NCBI GenBank assembly: GCA_943846675.1
Contig: OX044357.1
Span: 682,001-746,000 of the forward strand
Length of the DNA: 64,000 nucleotides
Direction: 5' to 3'
Source of the DNA: UBA987 sp002292105
GTDB lineage: Bacteria > Bacteroidota > Bacteroidia > NS11-12g > UBA9320
A program made the translations under genes and the position numbers. The notes under the pieces are model-generated. The model was not told the DNA's origin and searched no databases. It saw nothing but the letters and a program-made list of their open reading frames with translations. Below are positions 1 to 8,072 of this stretch, one piece after another; positions within the stretch are counted from its first letter, which is position 1, and each line of letters opens with the position of its first letter.

Positions 1-2
1 TG

Positions 3-845
3 CATTCAGAAATGCAAGTGAAGCATATTGCCTTGAGTGATGAAAAAAAAGGCAAGAAACGTGGTATTGAAGAAGGTGTAAAAGCAGCTGAATTTGATAC
101 AATCTTAATGTGTGATGCAGATTGTGTCATGGGGCCTGATTGGGTCATTACTATGCTAACAACAACTCCTGCAAAATTTACAGGAGGTCCAGTTATGTTT
201 AAACAGCGACGAGGCCTATGGCATTCTTTTCTACAATTGGATTTTATTAGCCTTATCGTGCTGGGTGGAGCGTTGATTAAGAAAAACAAACCGGTGTTAG
301 CCAATGGCGCCAATATGTTGTTCAGCAAGGCTGCCTTTGAGGCGGTTGGAGGTTATGCTGAAAACCACTCGATTGCGAGTGGAGATGATGTATTTCTTCT
401 GGAGCGATTTGTTCAAGAAGGGTACGATGTGTCGTTTGCCTGGAGAAAAGAAGCTGTTGTTCGTACCACACCACCCGAAAGCCTTTCTTCGTTTATTAAT
501 CAGCGGATTAGGTGGGCCAAAAAAACAAAATTTGCGAAGGGTGCACGTAGCAACTTTTACATTGTTGGTTTAACCTCTTTTTACGCCATTTATATATTGT
601 CTTTGGTCAGTGCGTTCATTACTAACGATTTGGTATTATGGCAAATGTTTATCCTGGTGTTTTTGGGTAAGACCGCAATTGATTGTTTGTTTTTTAGTTC
701 AATTTTGCCATTTTTTGAGCAACAAAAGTTGCTTAAATATGTTGTCTTGATACAGTTCATTCATCCAATCTATATCTCTACTATTGCAGTGCTAAGTTTG
801 TTTAATTCATATACATGGAAACACAGAAAATATAGTCATGGATGA
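3..845 (+). CDS. Glycosyltransferase family 2, 5' end cut by window
   Basis: C-terminal two thirds of a membrane-bound family 2 glycosyltransferase, which transfers sugar from a nucleotide sugar to a surface polysaccharide or lipid. The reading frame is open from the first base, so the true start lies before the window. Counting from the first Met (base 12), a CDAD metal-site motif is near residue 34, SGDD near 123 and the QRIRW acceptor motif near 164, as in processive GT2 enzymes. Hydrophobic segments follow at about 185-210, 212-235 and 243-265. The next gene starts 8 bases before its stop, so the two are probably co-translated. The sugar specificity cannot be read from the sequence. Confidence 0.85.
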   Translation, partial: HSEMQVKHIALSDEKKGKKRGIEEGVKAAEFDTILMCDADCVMGPDWVITMLTTTPAKFTGGPVMFKQRRGLWHSFLQLDFISLIVLGGALIKKNKPVLANGANMLFSKAAFEAVGGYAENHSIASGDDVFLLERFVQEGYDVSFAWRKEAVVRTTPPESLSSFINQRIRWAKKTKFAKGARSNFYIVGLTSFYAIYILSLVSAFITNDLVLWQMFILVFLGKTAIDCLFFSSILPFFEQQKLLKYVVLIQFIHPIYISTIAVLSLFNSYTWKHRKYSHG

Positions 846-1113
846 GTTCTCTATTTCGGTATTGGAACTTTTGTTGTTTCCAGAACACTTTAACAACATT
901 GTAGACGAGTGTAGGATGAATACCACACGCCACATTGTAGGAGACGTTTTGAAAACGTTGCTACACGACGGTTTGGTTTCTCCACTGATTCGTGAAGAAG
1001 ATGGAAACTTTCAGCGTAGCATCGGTTATGATTCAGACGACATGGAGGCGTTTTATTACCAAATTACGGCTAAAGGGATAGACATATTAAGCGCCCATAA
1101 TCAGGTAAACTAA
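838..1113 (+). CDS. Small conserved-type protein, unknown
   Basis: A 91-residue acidic soluble protein I do not recognise. Its ATG overlaps the stop of the glycosyltransferase gene by 8 bases, typical of translational coupling in one operon. The helical N-terminal half (LELLLFPEHFNNIVDECRM) followed by VLKTLLHDGLVSPLI and ITAKGIDIL resembles a small winged-helix fold of the kind where a domain of unknown partner ends in a short wing, but this is only an impression. Its 3' end overlaps the convergent lipoprotein gene by 27 bases. Confidence 0.6.
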   Translation: MDEFSISVLELLLFPEHFNNIVDECRMNTTRHIVGDVLKTLLHDGLVSPLIREEDGNFQRSIGYDSDDMEAFYYQITAKGIDILSAHNQVN

Positions 1114-1842
1114 ACCGACAATCAAGCCTGCCCAAAGCGTGATTAAACCAATCGCTGAAAAGAAAATTGGAAGGCCAAAAGACCCAGTCGCAGCAGTCAT
1201 TAGCGCCAATGAAAATCCTGAGCCAGAAATGATCATGAGAATGTTAAACGCTTTTTTGACCTGGTTCCGTTTGGCGAAAGTTTTTGATCGTAATTTGATC
1301 GGATTTATTCTATTCTGCTTGGTGTTTTCAACGAATTTGAAAACAAAGTAGCCGATAATAAGTAAAGCCAACCCCAGCAACAGCCCAATATTAAAAAAAT
1401 TGTATAAAGGTGTAATCAGGAGAGCCACATTCATACCTGAAGCAATGGCAAACATGGTTCCTGATCCTTTGATTAAGCTTTTGTCTACTTCGTAAGGAGA
1501 CACAGTATCTGCTTTAATAACTGAATCAATATGTATGGCTGGCGTCGGGTCAGATTTTATTACTTTTTCAACTTCAAAAGGGGTAAGTGCATGTTCCCTT
1601 TTGATGTCGATGTTATTCCCCATCGAAGGGCCGTTTAAAGTTTTTGGAACTACGATTATGGCAGAAGCGTCCATAGCTCTTGCCTTTCTTGGTTGTACAT
1701 AATGTCCAGAACTTACAAATTTATTTGACTGATGGCTGAACTTATGTACCCTTGGGATATGACTGTGTCTTTGCGCACAGCCGAAAAGCAGTGTTACAAT
1801 AAGGACAATAAGGAGTGAAATTTTTCTCCTATTTCGTTTCAT
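1087..1842 (-). CDS. Putative lipoprotein with C-terminal membrane segments
   Basis: A 251-residue protein of unknown function. The N-terminus is a signal peptide ending in a lipobox (LLFGC, Cys 22), then a polar region to about residue 125, then three hydrophobic segments near 130-168, 198-222 and 226-250. Lipidation together with several membrane spans is unusual and suggests an inner-membrane-anchored envelope protein. The start overlaps the end of the upstream gene (1829-2521) by 14 bases on the same strand, so the two form an operon. No family was recognised. Confidence 0.6.
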   Translation of the reverse strand: MKRNRRKISLLIVLIVTLLFGCAQRHSHIPRVHKFSHQSNKFVSSGHYVQPRKARAMDASAIIVVPKTLNGPSMGNNIDIKREHALTPFEVEKVIKSDPTPAIHIDSVIKADTVSPYEVDKSLIKGSGTMFAIASGMNVALLITPLYNFFNIGLLLGLALLIIGYFVFKFVENTKQNRINPIKLRSKTFAKRNQVKKAFNILMIISGSGFSLALMTAATGSFGLPIFFSAIGLITLWAGLIVGLVYLIMGA

Positions 1843-2521
1843 TTTTCAAGGTATTGACAACCTCAAAACCGAGCCTCTTCCCAGTAGCAATTCCGGTAGG
1901 GTTGTTAAAGTAGTTTTTCTGTTGCACTGTAATTTGGTTTAATGCGTCTGTTGGTGGTACAAATAAATCAAAATCTAAGCAGTATAACATACATTGTTCA
2001 ATGATGTTGTGCCGATGTTGTTTTTCCAATTTATGTCGACCTAGTTCTTTGTATAAGAAACCCAATTGTCGTTTACCTTCCACGTAAAAATCATTTTCAC
2101 TGTTAACGAATACACGCGCAAGCAGATAACCTTCATCACCAAGGCGATTGTACTTGATTGAATCACTTAAAAAGTTGTAAATCTGAATCATGCCAAAATA
2201 ACCACGATTTGGATTTTCTTTAACATAGGTACTTTTATTAATGGCATGTTTAGGCGGAAACGCAAAAACATTGGTGTGCAATAAAAAAACAATGGTGTCG
2301 CCAGAAAATTTTAAATGGAATTCGAAATCTCCAAAGCTGTTTAAATTAATCTCAACACCTTCCGCATTGCTTAAAATTTTGGGAGCCAATGTGTCAACAA
2401 CGTTAAGCGCACAGGTCTTGAACTCGTTAAACACCTTAAGCGAATGACCATAAACATCTTGCTTGAGATTTGCTTTATTGTTAAGTCCAGTGAGTATTTG
2501 TTCGATTTTATCAGACATCAA
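1829..2521 (-). CDS. Conserved hypothetical protein of Bacteroidota type
   Basis: A 230-residue soluble protein without signal peptide or membrane segment. The sequence has mixed alpha/beta character, with a central SGDTIVFLLHTNVFAFPP stretch and a C-terminal PTGIATGKRLGFEVV, but I cannot name a domain. The two adjacent Met codons (MMSDK) leave the start ambiguous by one residue. It overlaps the following lipoprotein gene by 14 bases, so the pair is likely co-expressed. Confidence 0.6.
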   Translation of the reverse strand: MMSDKIEQILTGLNNKANLKQDVYGHSLKVFNEFKTCALNVVDTLAPKILSNAEGVEINLNSFGDFEFHLKFSGDTIVFLLHTNVFAFPPKHAINKSTYVKENPNRGYFGMIQIYNFLSDSIKYNRLGDEGYLLARVFVNSENDFYVEGKRQLGFLYKELGRHKLEKQHRHNIIEQCMLYCLDFDLFVPPTDALNQITVQQKNYFNNPTGIATGKRLGFEVVNTLKNETK

Positions 2522-2785
2522 AGATTTTATTTAAACTAAAAAGTGCATTGTCGTGCAAACAAAGTTATCTAAAAATTGTAATCATAGTAAATACTTTTGT
2601 AATGATGCGTGATGCTATTTGATGTGTATGTTGACTTCCGTGATTAGCTGCTGTATCTATTTGTAAATCAAAGTTTTCCGATAGACCAAAGCGGGTGATT
2701 CTAAGTCAAAAATAATTATTGAGTACGCTTAAAATTAATGCACAAAAAAGAGTAATTTCGCACTACCTAAAACCAGCATATTTCA

Positions 2786-4072
2786 ATGTCAAAAACAGCC
2801 CATTTATCGTTCGAAGGAAAAGAAGTTGATATCCCTTTAATTGAAGGTTCAGAAAAGGAAATTGGTTTAGATATTTCTAAACTAAGGGGAGCTACCGGTG
2901 CTGTTACTGTTGACGTTGGATTTAAAAACACGGGTAGCACAACAAGTGGTATTACGTACCTGGACGGGGAAAAAGGTATTCTACGTCACAGAGGGTACTC
3001 TATCGAGCACCTTGCTAAGAACGCAACATTTTTGGAAGTTGCTTACCTGTTGATTAATGGTGAGTTGCCAAACGAAACAGAATATGCTGATTGGGATCAC
3101 CAGATAAGACATCATACATTGGTTAATGAGGATATGGAGAATATCTTCAAGGCTTGGCCTACGGGATCTCACCCAATGGGACAGTTGACTGCTATGATTT
3201 CTTCACTGTCGTCTTTTTATCCTGATTCATTGGATCCAAATAGATCTGATGCTGAAACGCACAGAACTATTCGACGCTTAATTGCAAAAATGCCAACCAT
3301 TGTTGCCATGTTGCATAAGAAGGCTGTAGGTCATCCAATCATCTATCCACAAAACAAGCTGGACTATACGTCAAACTTTTTGAACATGACGTTCAAAAAC
3401 ATAACGGAAGAATACGAAATTGACCCGGTATTTGTTGAAGCGATGAACAAATTGCTGATTCTGCATGCTGATCACGAACAAAATTGTTCTGCGTCGACGG
3501 TAAGAATAGTTGGATCATCTCATGCGAACTTATACGCTTGTATTTCTGCTGGAATTGCAGCGTTATGGGGGCCATTGCATGGTGGCGCAAATCAGAAAGT
3601 AATCGAGATGTTGGAAGCGATCAAAAATGATGGTGGAGACGCTCAGCGTTACATTGAGAAAGCAAAAGACAAAAACGACCCATTCAGATTAATGGGTTTT
3701 GGACACAGAGTATATAAGAACTATGATCCTCGTGCGTTGATTATTAAGAAATCAGCGGATGATATCATGGAGAAAATGGGCATCAGTGACCCTGTTCTTG
3801 ATATTGCAAAACAATTGGAGGAAACAGCGTTAGCGGATCCTTACTTTGCTGAAAGAAAGTTGTTCCCTAACGTTGACTTCTACTCCGGAATTATCTATCG
3901 AGCAATGGGCTTCCCTGTTGAAATGTTTACCGTTTTATTTGCCATGGGGCGTCTTCCAGGTTGGATCGCGCAATGGAAGGAAATGAGAGACCAGAATCAA
4001 CCTATCGGTAGACCACGTCAGATTTACACAGGACCAGTAGCACGTGACTGGGTCCCAATGGAAAAACGCTAG
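2786..4072 (+). CDS. gltA: Citrate synthase
   Basis: Type II citrate synthase of 428 residues, the usual length for bacterial GltA. It condenses acetyl-CoA and oxaloacetate at the entry of the TCA cycle. The catalytic residues are visible: His265 in PLHGGANQ and Asp364 in PNVDFYSG, with His307 in GFGHRVYKNYDPRA and the HADHEQNCSAST segment at 227-238. The N-terminal 60 residues form the small beta domain with the conserved GITYLDGEKGILRHRGY motif. It is monocistronic as far as can be seen, with a 264-base upstream gap, and its stop overlaps the convergent MazG-like gene by 4 bases. Confidence 0.97.
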   Translation: MSKTAHLSFEGKEVDIPLIEGSEKEIGLDISKLRGATGAVTVDVGFKNTGSTTSGITYLDGEKGILRHRGYSIEHLAKNATFLEVAYLLINGELPNETEYADWDHQIRHHTLVNEDMENIFKAWPTGSHPMGQLTAMISSLSSFYPDSLDPNRSDAETHRTIRRLIAKMPTIVAMLHKKAVGHPIIYPQNKLDYTSNFLNMTFKNITEEYEIDPVFVEAMNKLLILHADHEQNCSASTVRIVGSSHANLYACISAGIAALWGPLHGGANQKVIEMLEAIKNDGGDAQRYIEKAKDKNDPFRLMGFGHRVYKNYDPRALIIKKSADDIMEKMGISDPVLDIAKQLEETALADPYFAERKLFPNVDFYSGIIYRAMGFPVEMFTVLFAMGRLPGWIAQWKEMRDQNQPIGRPRQIYTGPVARDWVPMEKR

Positions 4073-4398
4073 TCGTTTAATTTTGGATTGTTGACATGGC
4101 GTGTGCCATCACGCGTCGATTTTTTTTCAAGATTCTTTTCAAGTGCAGAGGTTAAATCAACACCCGTTTGATTGGCTATACAAATTAGAACAAATAGGAC
4201 ATCAGCCAATTCATCTGGAAGTGACTTTTTAAGGTCAGTCTGTTTAGCACTTTGCTCACCATAAATTCGTGCCATAAGTCGGGCAACTTCACCAACTTCT
4301 TCCATTAACAAGGCCGTATTGGTTAACTCGTTAAAGTACCTTACACCGATGGTGTTAATCCAAGTATCAATATTTTTTTGTGCGTCCTTTATTGTCAT
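4069..4398 (-). CDS. MazG-like nucleotide pyrophosphohydrolase
   Basis: An all-alpha NTP pyrophosphohydrolase of the MazG/dUTPase superfamily, about 109 residues. The metal-binding signature is visible as EEVGEVARLMARIYGE and, about 20 residues on, DELADVLFVLICIAN. Such proteins hydrolyse non-canonical or excess nucleoside triphosphates to monophosphates. I place the start at the internal Met of MTIKDAQKNID because the longer reading frame would run into the divergent pterin-synthase promoter region. Only 40 bases separate it from the divergent gene. Confidence 0.85.
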   Translation of the reverse strand: MTIKDAQKNIDTWINTIGVRYFNELTNTALLMEEVGEVARLMARIYGEQSAKQTDLKKSLPDELADVLFVLICIANQTGVDLTSALEKNLEKKSTRDGTRHVNNPKLND

Positions 4399-4417
4399 AA
4401 TGCAAAGGTAGTCGTTG

Positions 4418-4425
4418 TATATTTG
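4418..4425 (+). promoter_or_regulatory. Bacteroidota -7 element (TATATTTG)
   Basis: TATATTTG matches the TAnnTTTG -7 consensus of Bacteroidota and ends 13 bases before the ATG of the pterin-synthase gene at 4439. No TTG is found at the usual 19-20 base spacing, so only the -7 half is supported. The resulting transcript would have a very short leader. Confidence 0.4.
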
Positions 4426-4438
4426 CATCGCATTTGCG

Positions 4439-4864
4439 ATGGCAAACAAATTGGTCTATATCACCCGAAAGGAACACTTCAATGCAGCACACAAGCTGTA
4501 TAATCCCAAATGGTCTGAAGAAGAAAATGAAGCAATTTTTGGTAAATGTGCTAACAAAAATTGGCATGGGCATAACTTCGATTTGTATGTCACCGTTAAG
4601 GGTTCGCCAAATGACGATACCGGATTTATTATGGATCTAAAGAAACTTCGTGATATTATTAATGATTACGTCGTGGATGTGTTGGACCATAAGAATTTGA
4701 ATTTAGACGTCCCATTTATGGAGAATAAAATGGCGTCAATAGAAAATTTAGCCATTGGTATCTGGGAACAAATTGAACCACATATTGATAATTGTAAACT
4801 ACATAGAATTAAGTTGTGGGAAACCCATAATAACTATGTAGAATATTTCGGAGAAGAAAATTAA
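4439..4864 (+). CDS. 6-pyruvoyl/6-carboxy-tetrahydropterin synthase family
   Basis: A 141-residue T-fold enzyme of the PTPS/QueD family, acting on dihydroneopterin triphosphate. Zinc ligands are visible as His18 (HFNAAHKL) and His43/His45 (WHGHNF), with a Cys at 37. The Cys lies five residues before HGH (C-x5-HGH), as in 6-pyruvoyl-tetrahydropterin synthases, whereas typical QueD has C-x3-HGH. The substrate outcome (tetrahydropterin or queuosine precursor) is therefore open. I chose the Met at 4439 because it gives the family-typical N-terminus and follows the -7 element. The biotin carrier gene follows after 10 bases. Confidence 0.88.
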   Translation: MANKLVYITRKEHFNAAHKLYNPKWSEEENEAIFGKCANKNWHGHNFDLYVTVKGSPNDDTGFIMDLKKLRDIINDYVVDVLDHKNLNLDVPFMENKMASIENLAIGIWEQIEPHIDNCKLHRIKLWETHNNYVEYFGEEN

Positions 4865-4874
4865 AACAGCACCT

Positions 4875-5363
4875 ATGTTCAAGGCTTCAGTAAACCAACG
4901 TCATACATTTGATATCGACAGTAAGAATGTCAATAAGGAACCTGTTTCATTCGATTGTCAATTATTGCCCAATGGAACGTATCACATTATTCTAAATAAT
5001 CAATCGATTTCGGCTGAAGTGATTGACATCGATTACAATAATAAATCAGTGAATCTTTTGCTCGACAAACAAAAGTTTAGTGTTCAAATAGAAGATGATT
5101 TTGATATGTTATTGTCTAAAATGGGCATGGACAAACAAGCCGCTGATAAAGTTTATGAAATAAAGTCACCGATGCCAGGACTTGTTCTTGAGATTAAGGT
5201 AAAAGAAGGAAATCATGTGGAAGAAGGTCAGCCCTTGATGGTTCTAGAAGCCATGAAGATGGAGAACGTTATCGCGTCTCCAAACGAAGGTGTGGTGTCT
5301 AAAGTTGAGGTTGAAGTACAACAAAAGGTTGATAAAAATCACGTCCTTATTAGATTTGTATAA
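4875..5363 (+). CDS. Biotin carboxyl carrier (biotinyl-domain) protein
   Basis: A 162-residue acyl-CoA carboxylase carrier subunit. The C-terminal biotinyl/lipoyl domain (about 93-162) has the EAMKMEN motif with Lys128 as the biotinylated residue, and the SPMPGLV hinge at 98-104. The N-terminal 90 residues are the poorly conserved domain found in the propionyl/acetyl-CoA carboxylase carriers of Bacteroidota. The carboxylase subunits are not adjacent here. It lies 10 bases downstream of the pterin-synthase gene and is probably in the same transcript. Confidence 0.9.
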   Translation: MFKASVNQRHTFDIDSKNVNKEPVSFDCQLLPNGTYHIILNNQSISAEVIDIDYNNKSVNLLLDKQKFSVQIEDDFDMLLSKMGMDKQAADKVYEIKSPMPGLVLEIKVKEGNHVEEGQPLMVLEAMKMENVIASPNEGVVSKVEVEVQQKVDKNHVLIRFV

Positions 5364-5491
5364 GGGTAGCATGTTGCAGCTTATTTACTCCTATAGTTAG
5401 AACTAACTATTTTCTTCCTAATGACTACAGTATATGTAGACACTGTGTAAACAAACACGCATTCAACGTGTCTGTGGTCGCAACTAGTTTT

Positions 5492-5499
5492 TATTTTTG
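5492..5499 (+). promoter_or_regulatory. Bacteroidota -7 element (TATTTTTG)
   Basis: TATTTTTG fits TAnnTTTG and sits 15 bases before the ATG of the DUF3078 gene. There is no TTG at optimal distance, so this is a partial match. Confidence 0.4.
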
Positions 5500-5513
5500 C
5501 TAAAAGTATTTTC

Positions 5514-6533
5514 ATGATACATTTAATATTGTCCGCAGCGTTGATGCTGGGTCTGTCAATTGGCGCTAGCGCACAAATTGACTCGTTAGCGATCGCTCAA
5601 AAGAATCAAGAACTGGCAGATGCAAAAGTTGCCTTAGCTCAAGCTCAAGCAGCAGTTGATGCCATTAACAGCCAATTAAAAGCTTTGCAACCTGAGCAAA
5701 AGTGGAAATCGGGTAGGGTCGTGAGTTTGAATTTTAACCAAGGTTCGTTTAATAATTGGTCTTTAGGGGGTGTCAACGCAGTATCGTTAACAACACTGGC
5801 CAATGGCTTTGCCAATTACAAATTCGCCAATTGGACTTGGGACAATAACTTGGATTTGGCATATGGTGTTGTAAAAAATAAGGGAGAAGACGTAAGAAAG
5901 AATGAAGACAAGATTGACTTCCAATCTAAACTAGGAAGGAAAGCTTCGGATAAAATAAGCTGGGCTGTTTTGACACGTTTTGAGAGTCAATTTGACCAAG
6001 GCTTTGACTTTAATGATGAGAATGATATCAGGCCTGTTATTTCGAGGTTTATGTCGCCAGCCTATTTAAAGCTCTCTCTGGGAATTGATATAAAACCTAC
6101 CGATAAGTTATCGGTTTACGTTTCACCTGCTGCTGGGAAATGGACGTTTGTTACAGATGACAGTATCGCTGCTCAAAATATATATATACCGAGTACCCAC
6201 GATAACCCAAATAGAAGAGGGGAGTTTGGAGCATTAACGTCGTTCATATACCAAGATAAAGCGATTCTGAAAAACGTAGGATTGAGAACTAGCTTAGAAC
6301 TGTTCAACAACTATACTGATGTTGTGAAAGAGAATCAAGGCAACATTGACGTTGATTGGCAAGTGCGGTTTGATTTTAAACTTGGTAAATATATTGGCGC
6401 GAACGTGTTTACGCATTTAAAATATGATCACGATACCAAAATTGAATACGACCCGGTAAATAAGCCAGGTGTAAAAGGACCTCGCACGCAGTTCAAAGAA
6501 TTGTTTGGCTTAGGTTTTCAGTACAAGTTTTAG
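5514..6533 (+). CDS. DUF3078 exported protein
   Basis: A 339-residue outer-membrane-type protein. Signal peptide 1-20 ending GASA, then an Ala/Gln-rich helical stretch (about 25-60), then the DUF3078 region with the characteristic FNQGSFNNWSLGGVNAVSL motif followed by alternating amphipathic strands and a C-terminal aromatic residue (QYKF). These features suggest a small beta-barrel. DUF3078 has no established function. It has its own -7 element and a strong terminator behind it, so it is likely a single-gene unit. Confidence 0.8.
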   Translation: MIHLILSAALMLGLSIGASAQIDSLAIAQKNQELADAKVALAQAQAAVDAINSQLKALQPEQKWKSGRVVSLNFNQGSFNNWSLGGVNAVSLTTLANGFANYKFANWTWDNNLDLAYGVVKNKGEDVRKNEDKIDFQSKLGRKASDKISWAVLTRFESQFDQGFDFNDENDIRPVISRFMSPAYLKLSLGIDIKPTDKLSVYVSPAAGKWTFVTDDSIAAQNIYIPSTHDNPNRRGEFGALTSFIYQDKAILKNVGLRTSLELFNNYTDVVKENQGNIDVDWQVRFDFKLGKYIGANVFTHLKYDHDTKIEYDPVNKPGVKGPRTQFKELFGLGFQYKF

Positions 6534-6554
6534 GCGCTGTTAATAAGCGTTATG

Positions 6555-6585
6555 AAGCCCTACAGAAATGTGGGGCTTTTTTGTT
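6555..6585 (+). terminator. Intrinsic terminator after DUF3078 gene
   Basis: AAGCCC and GGGCTT form a six-pair stem around a short loop, followed by a T-run. It lies 22 bases after the stop codon at 6533. Confidence 0.8.
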
Positions 6586-6657
6586 TCAAAAACATTAGTG
6601 TTTGTCCAAACTATCAGCGTTTATCATGTGTTATATTTAACATCAAATTATTTTATA

Positions 6658-7503
6658 ATGAAACTTAGAAATTTACTTATTCTTTTAGCGTTGGCGGGTA
6701 CAGCAAACGCACAAATCAGTGTTCCTGCACCTAGTCCTTTGTCGACAGTTGAACAAAAGGTGGGTTTGACCGATGTTAGTATTACGTATTCGCGTCCAAG
6801 TATGAAGGGAAGAACAATATTTGGAGATCTTGTACCTTATGGAGAAATGTGGCGGTTAGGCGCTAATGCGAGCACTAAAATTGAAACATCTGATGACATT
6901 TCAATCAACGGACATGACGTGCCTGCTGGAACGTATGCGTTATATGCTATTCCAAACCAAGATAAGTGGACAATAGTGATTCATTCAAATACGAGTTACT
7001 GGGGTACAGGAGGCAGCAAATACAAAACGGAAGAAGACCTAGTACGTTTTGATGTAGAAGTTAATTCAAAGTATCCTGTAGCTACAGAGACGATGACGTT
7101 TCAGTTTTCTAATTTAACAACTGAGGGTTGCAACATTGAGTTACTTTGGGCCAATACACAAGTTTTGCTTGATGTAAAAACCAATACGGATGAGCAGGTA
7201 TCAAAAGAAATTGACATCAAAATGAAAGGTGTTAGTTCTGCGACCTATTATCAATCGGCCCGTTACTACTATAACAACGACAAGGATATGGACAAGGCAT
7301 ATGAGTGGATTAAGCTAGCCCTTGTAGATAACGAAAAGTTTTGGATGGTACGTCAAAAGGCGCTGATTGAAGCAAAATTAGGGAAGTATAAAGACGCTAT
7401 TGAAACAGCAAATAAGTCTAAAGAACTGGCTGAAAAAGCAGGGAACGAGAATTACATGCGTATGAATGAAAAGTCCATTGAAGAATGGTCCAAAAAGAAA
7501 TAA
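6658..7503 (+). CDS. DUF2911 domain exported protein
   Basis: A 281-residue secreted protein. Signal peptide of about 18 residues (MKLRNLLILLALAGTANA), then the DUF2911 domain (about 20-165) with its hallmark ITYSRPSMKGRTIFGDLVPYGEMWR block and GTYALYAIPN. The last 85 residues look like helix pairs of a TPR-type repeat (SARYYYNNDKDMDKAYEWI and KYKDAIETANKS). I use the ATG at 6658, because the longer frame overlaps the preceding terminator and would bury the signal peptide. The function of the family is unknown; it is common in Bacteroidota. Confidence 0.85.
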   Translation: MKLRNLLILLALAGTANAQISVPAPSPLSTVEQKVGLTDVSITYSRPSMKGRTIFGDLVPYGEMWRLGANASTKIETSDDISINGHDVPAGTYALYAIPNQDKWTIVIHSNTSYWGTGGSKYKTEEDLVRFDVEVNSKYPVATETMTFQFSNLTTEGCNIELLWANTQVLLDVKTNTDEQVSKEIDIKMKGVSSATYYQSARYYYNNDKDMDKAYEWIKLALVDNEKFWMVRQKALIEAKLGKYKDAIETANKSKELAEKAGNENYMRMNEKSIEEWSKKK

Positions 7504-7520
7504 CGGATTGTGTTATAAAT

Positions 7521-7550
7521 AAAAAGCCCTTCAATTGAAGGGCTTTTTTT
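7521..7550. terminator. Bidirectional intrinsic terminator
   Basis: A perfect hairpin AAGCCCTTC/GAAGGGCTT with A5 before and T7 after, placed between convergent genes ending at 7503 (+) and 7556 (-). It should terminate transcription from both sides. Confidence 0.85.
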
Positions 7551-7555
7551 ATGTG

Positions 7556-7984
7556 CTATTTTTTCTTTTTATGCCTATCTACGGTTGGCCGGTACATGAC
7601 TTCAAGCGATTCGCCTGTCCGAGGGTATCTATACAGGTAATGACCTTTATCGTAGTGTCTTCCTTGAAATTTCAATCTAGGAGAAACAGTCATCAACAAC
7701 CAATCTTCCCCATCAAGCGTGAAGTATTTGTGTTGGAATACGTTGAATTTGTCGAGCATAACACCTTCTACGGTAAGCCACATTTCTAGGTGTAAACTTC
7801 TTCCATCGTTTAGGGTAGCTATAGGTATACGCTTGGTGTGTTTTTTAAGGATACCTGATCGTATAACATCTCCTCCCGTTTCTAGCATATCTCCATTGTA
7901 TATAATGGTGTAGATGCGTAGTTCATATTTGTATTTTTTGGCAAAACTATTAAAGCTAAACAGGCACAAACATGCCACAGCCAA
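7556..7984 (-). CDS. Small exported protein, probable 5' frameshift
   Basis: A protein of about 142 residues I cannot assign. The first in-frame start is a TTG at 7984, which would give a hydrophobic N-terminus without the usual positive charges. Upstream at 8010-8012 lies an ATG followed by AAAA. Removing one A from that run (8006-8009) would give a textbook signal peptide, MKHISLKSLLAVACLCLFS and onward to an Ala cleavage site. So the gene probably spans 7556-8012 and carries a one-base insertion, real or from sequencing. The mature part is beta-rich with a basic tail (DRHKKKK). Confidence 0.6.
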   Translation of the reverse strand: MAVACLCLFSFNSFAKKYKYELRIYTIIYNGDMLETGGDVIRSGILKKHTKRIPIATLNDGRSLHLEMWLTVEGVMLDKFNVFQHKYFTLDGEDWLLMTVSPRLKFQGRHYDKGHYLYRYPRTGESLEVMYRPTVDRHKKKK

Positions 7985-8072
7985 TAAGGATTTTAGTGAT
8001 ATGTGTTTTCATCATACCCAAATTTAATATGCTTGGATGGTGAAAACGACGCAGGAATTGGTGGATAAGTAC

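Noticed and set aside
5394..5409. TAGTTAG/CTAACTA palindrome as a terminator after the biotin carrier gene
   Set aside because: The loop would be only two bases and no T-run follows, so it is not a convincing terminator.
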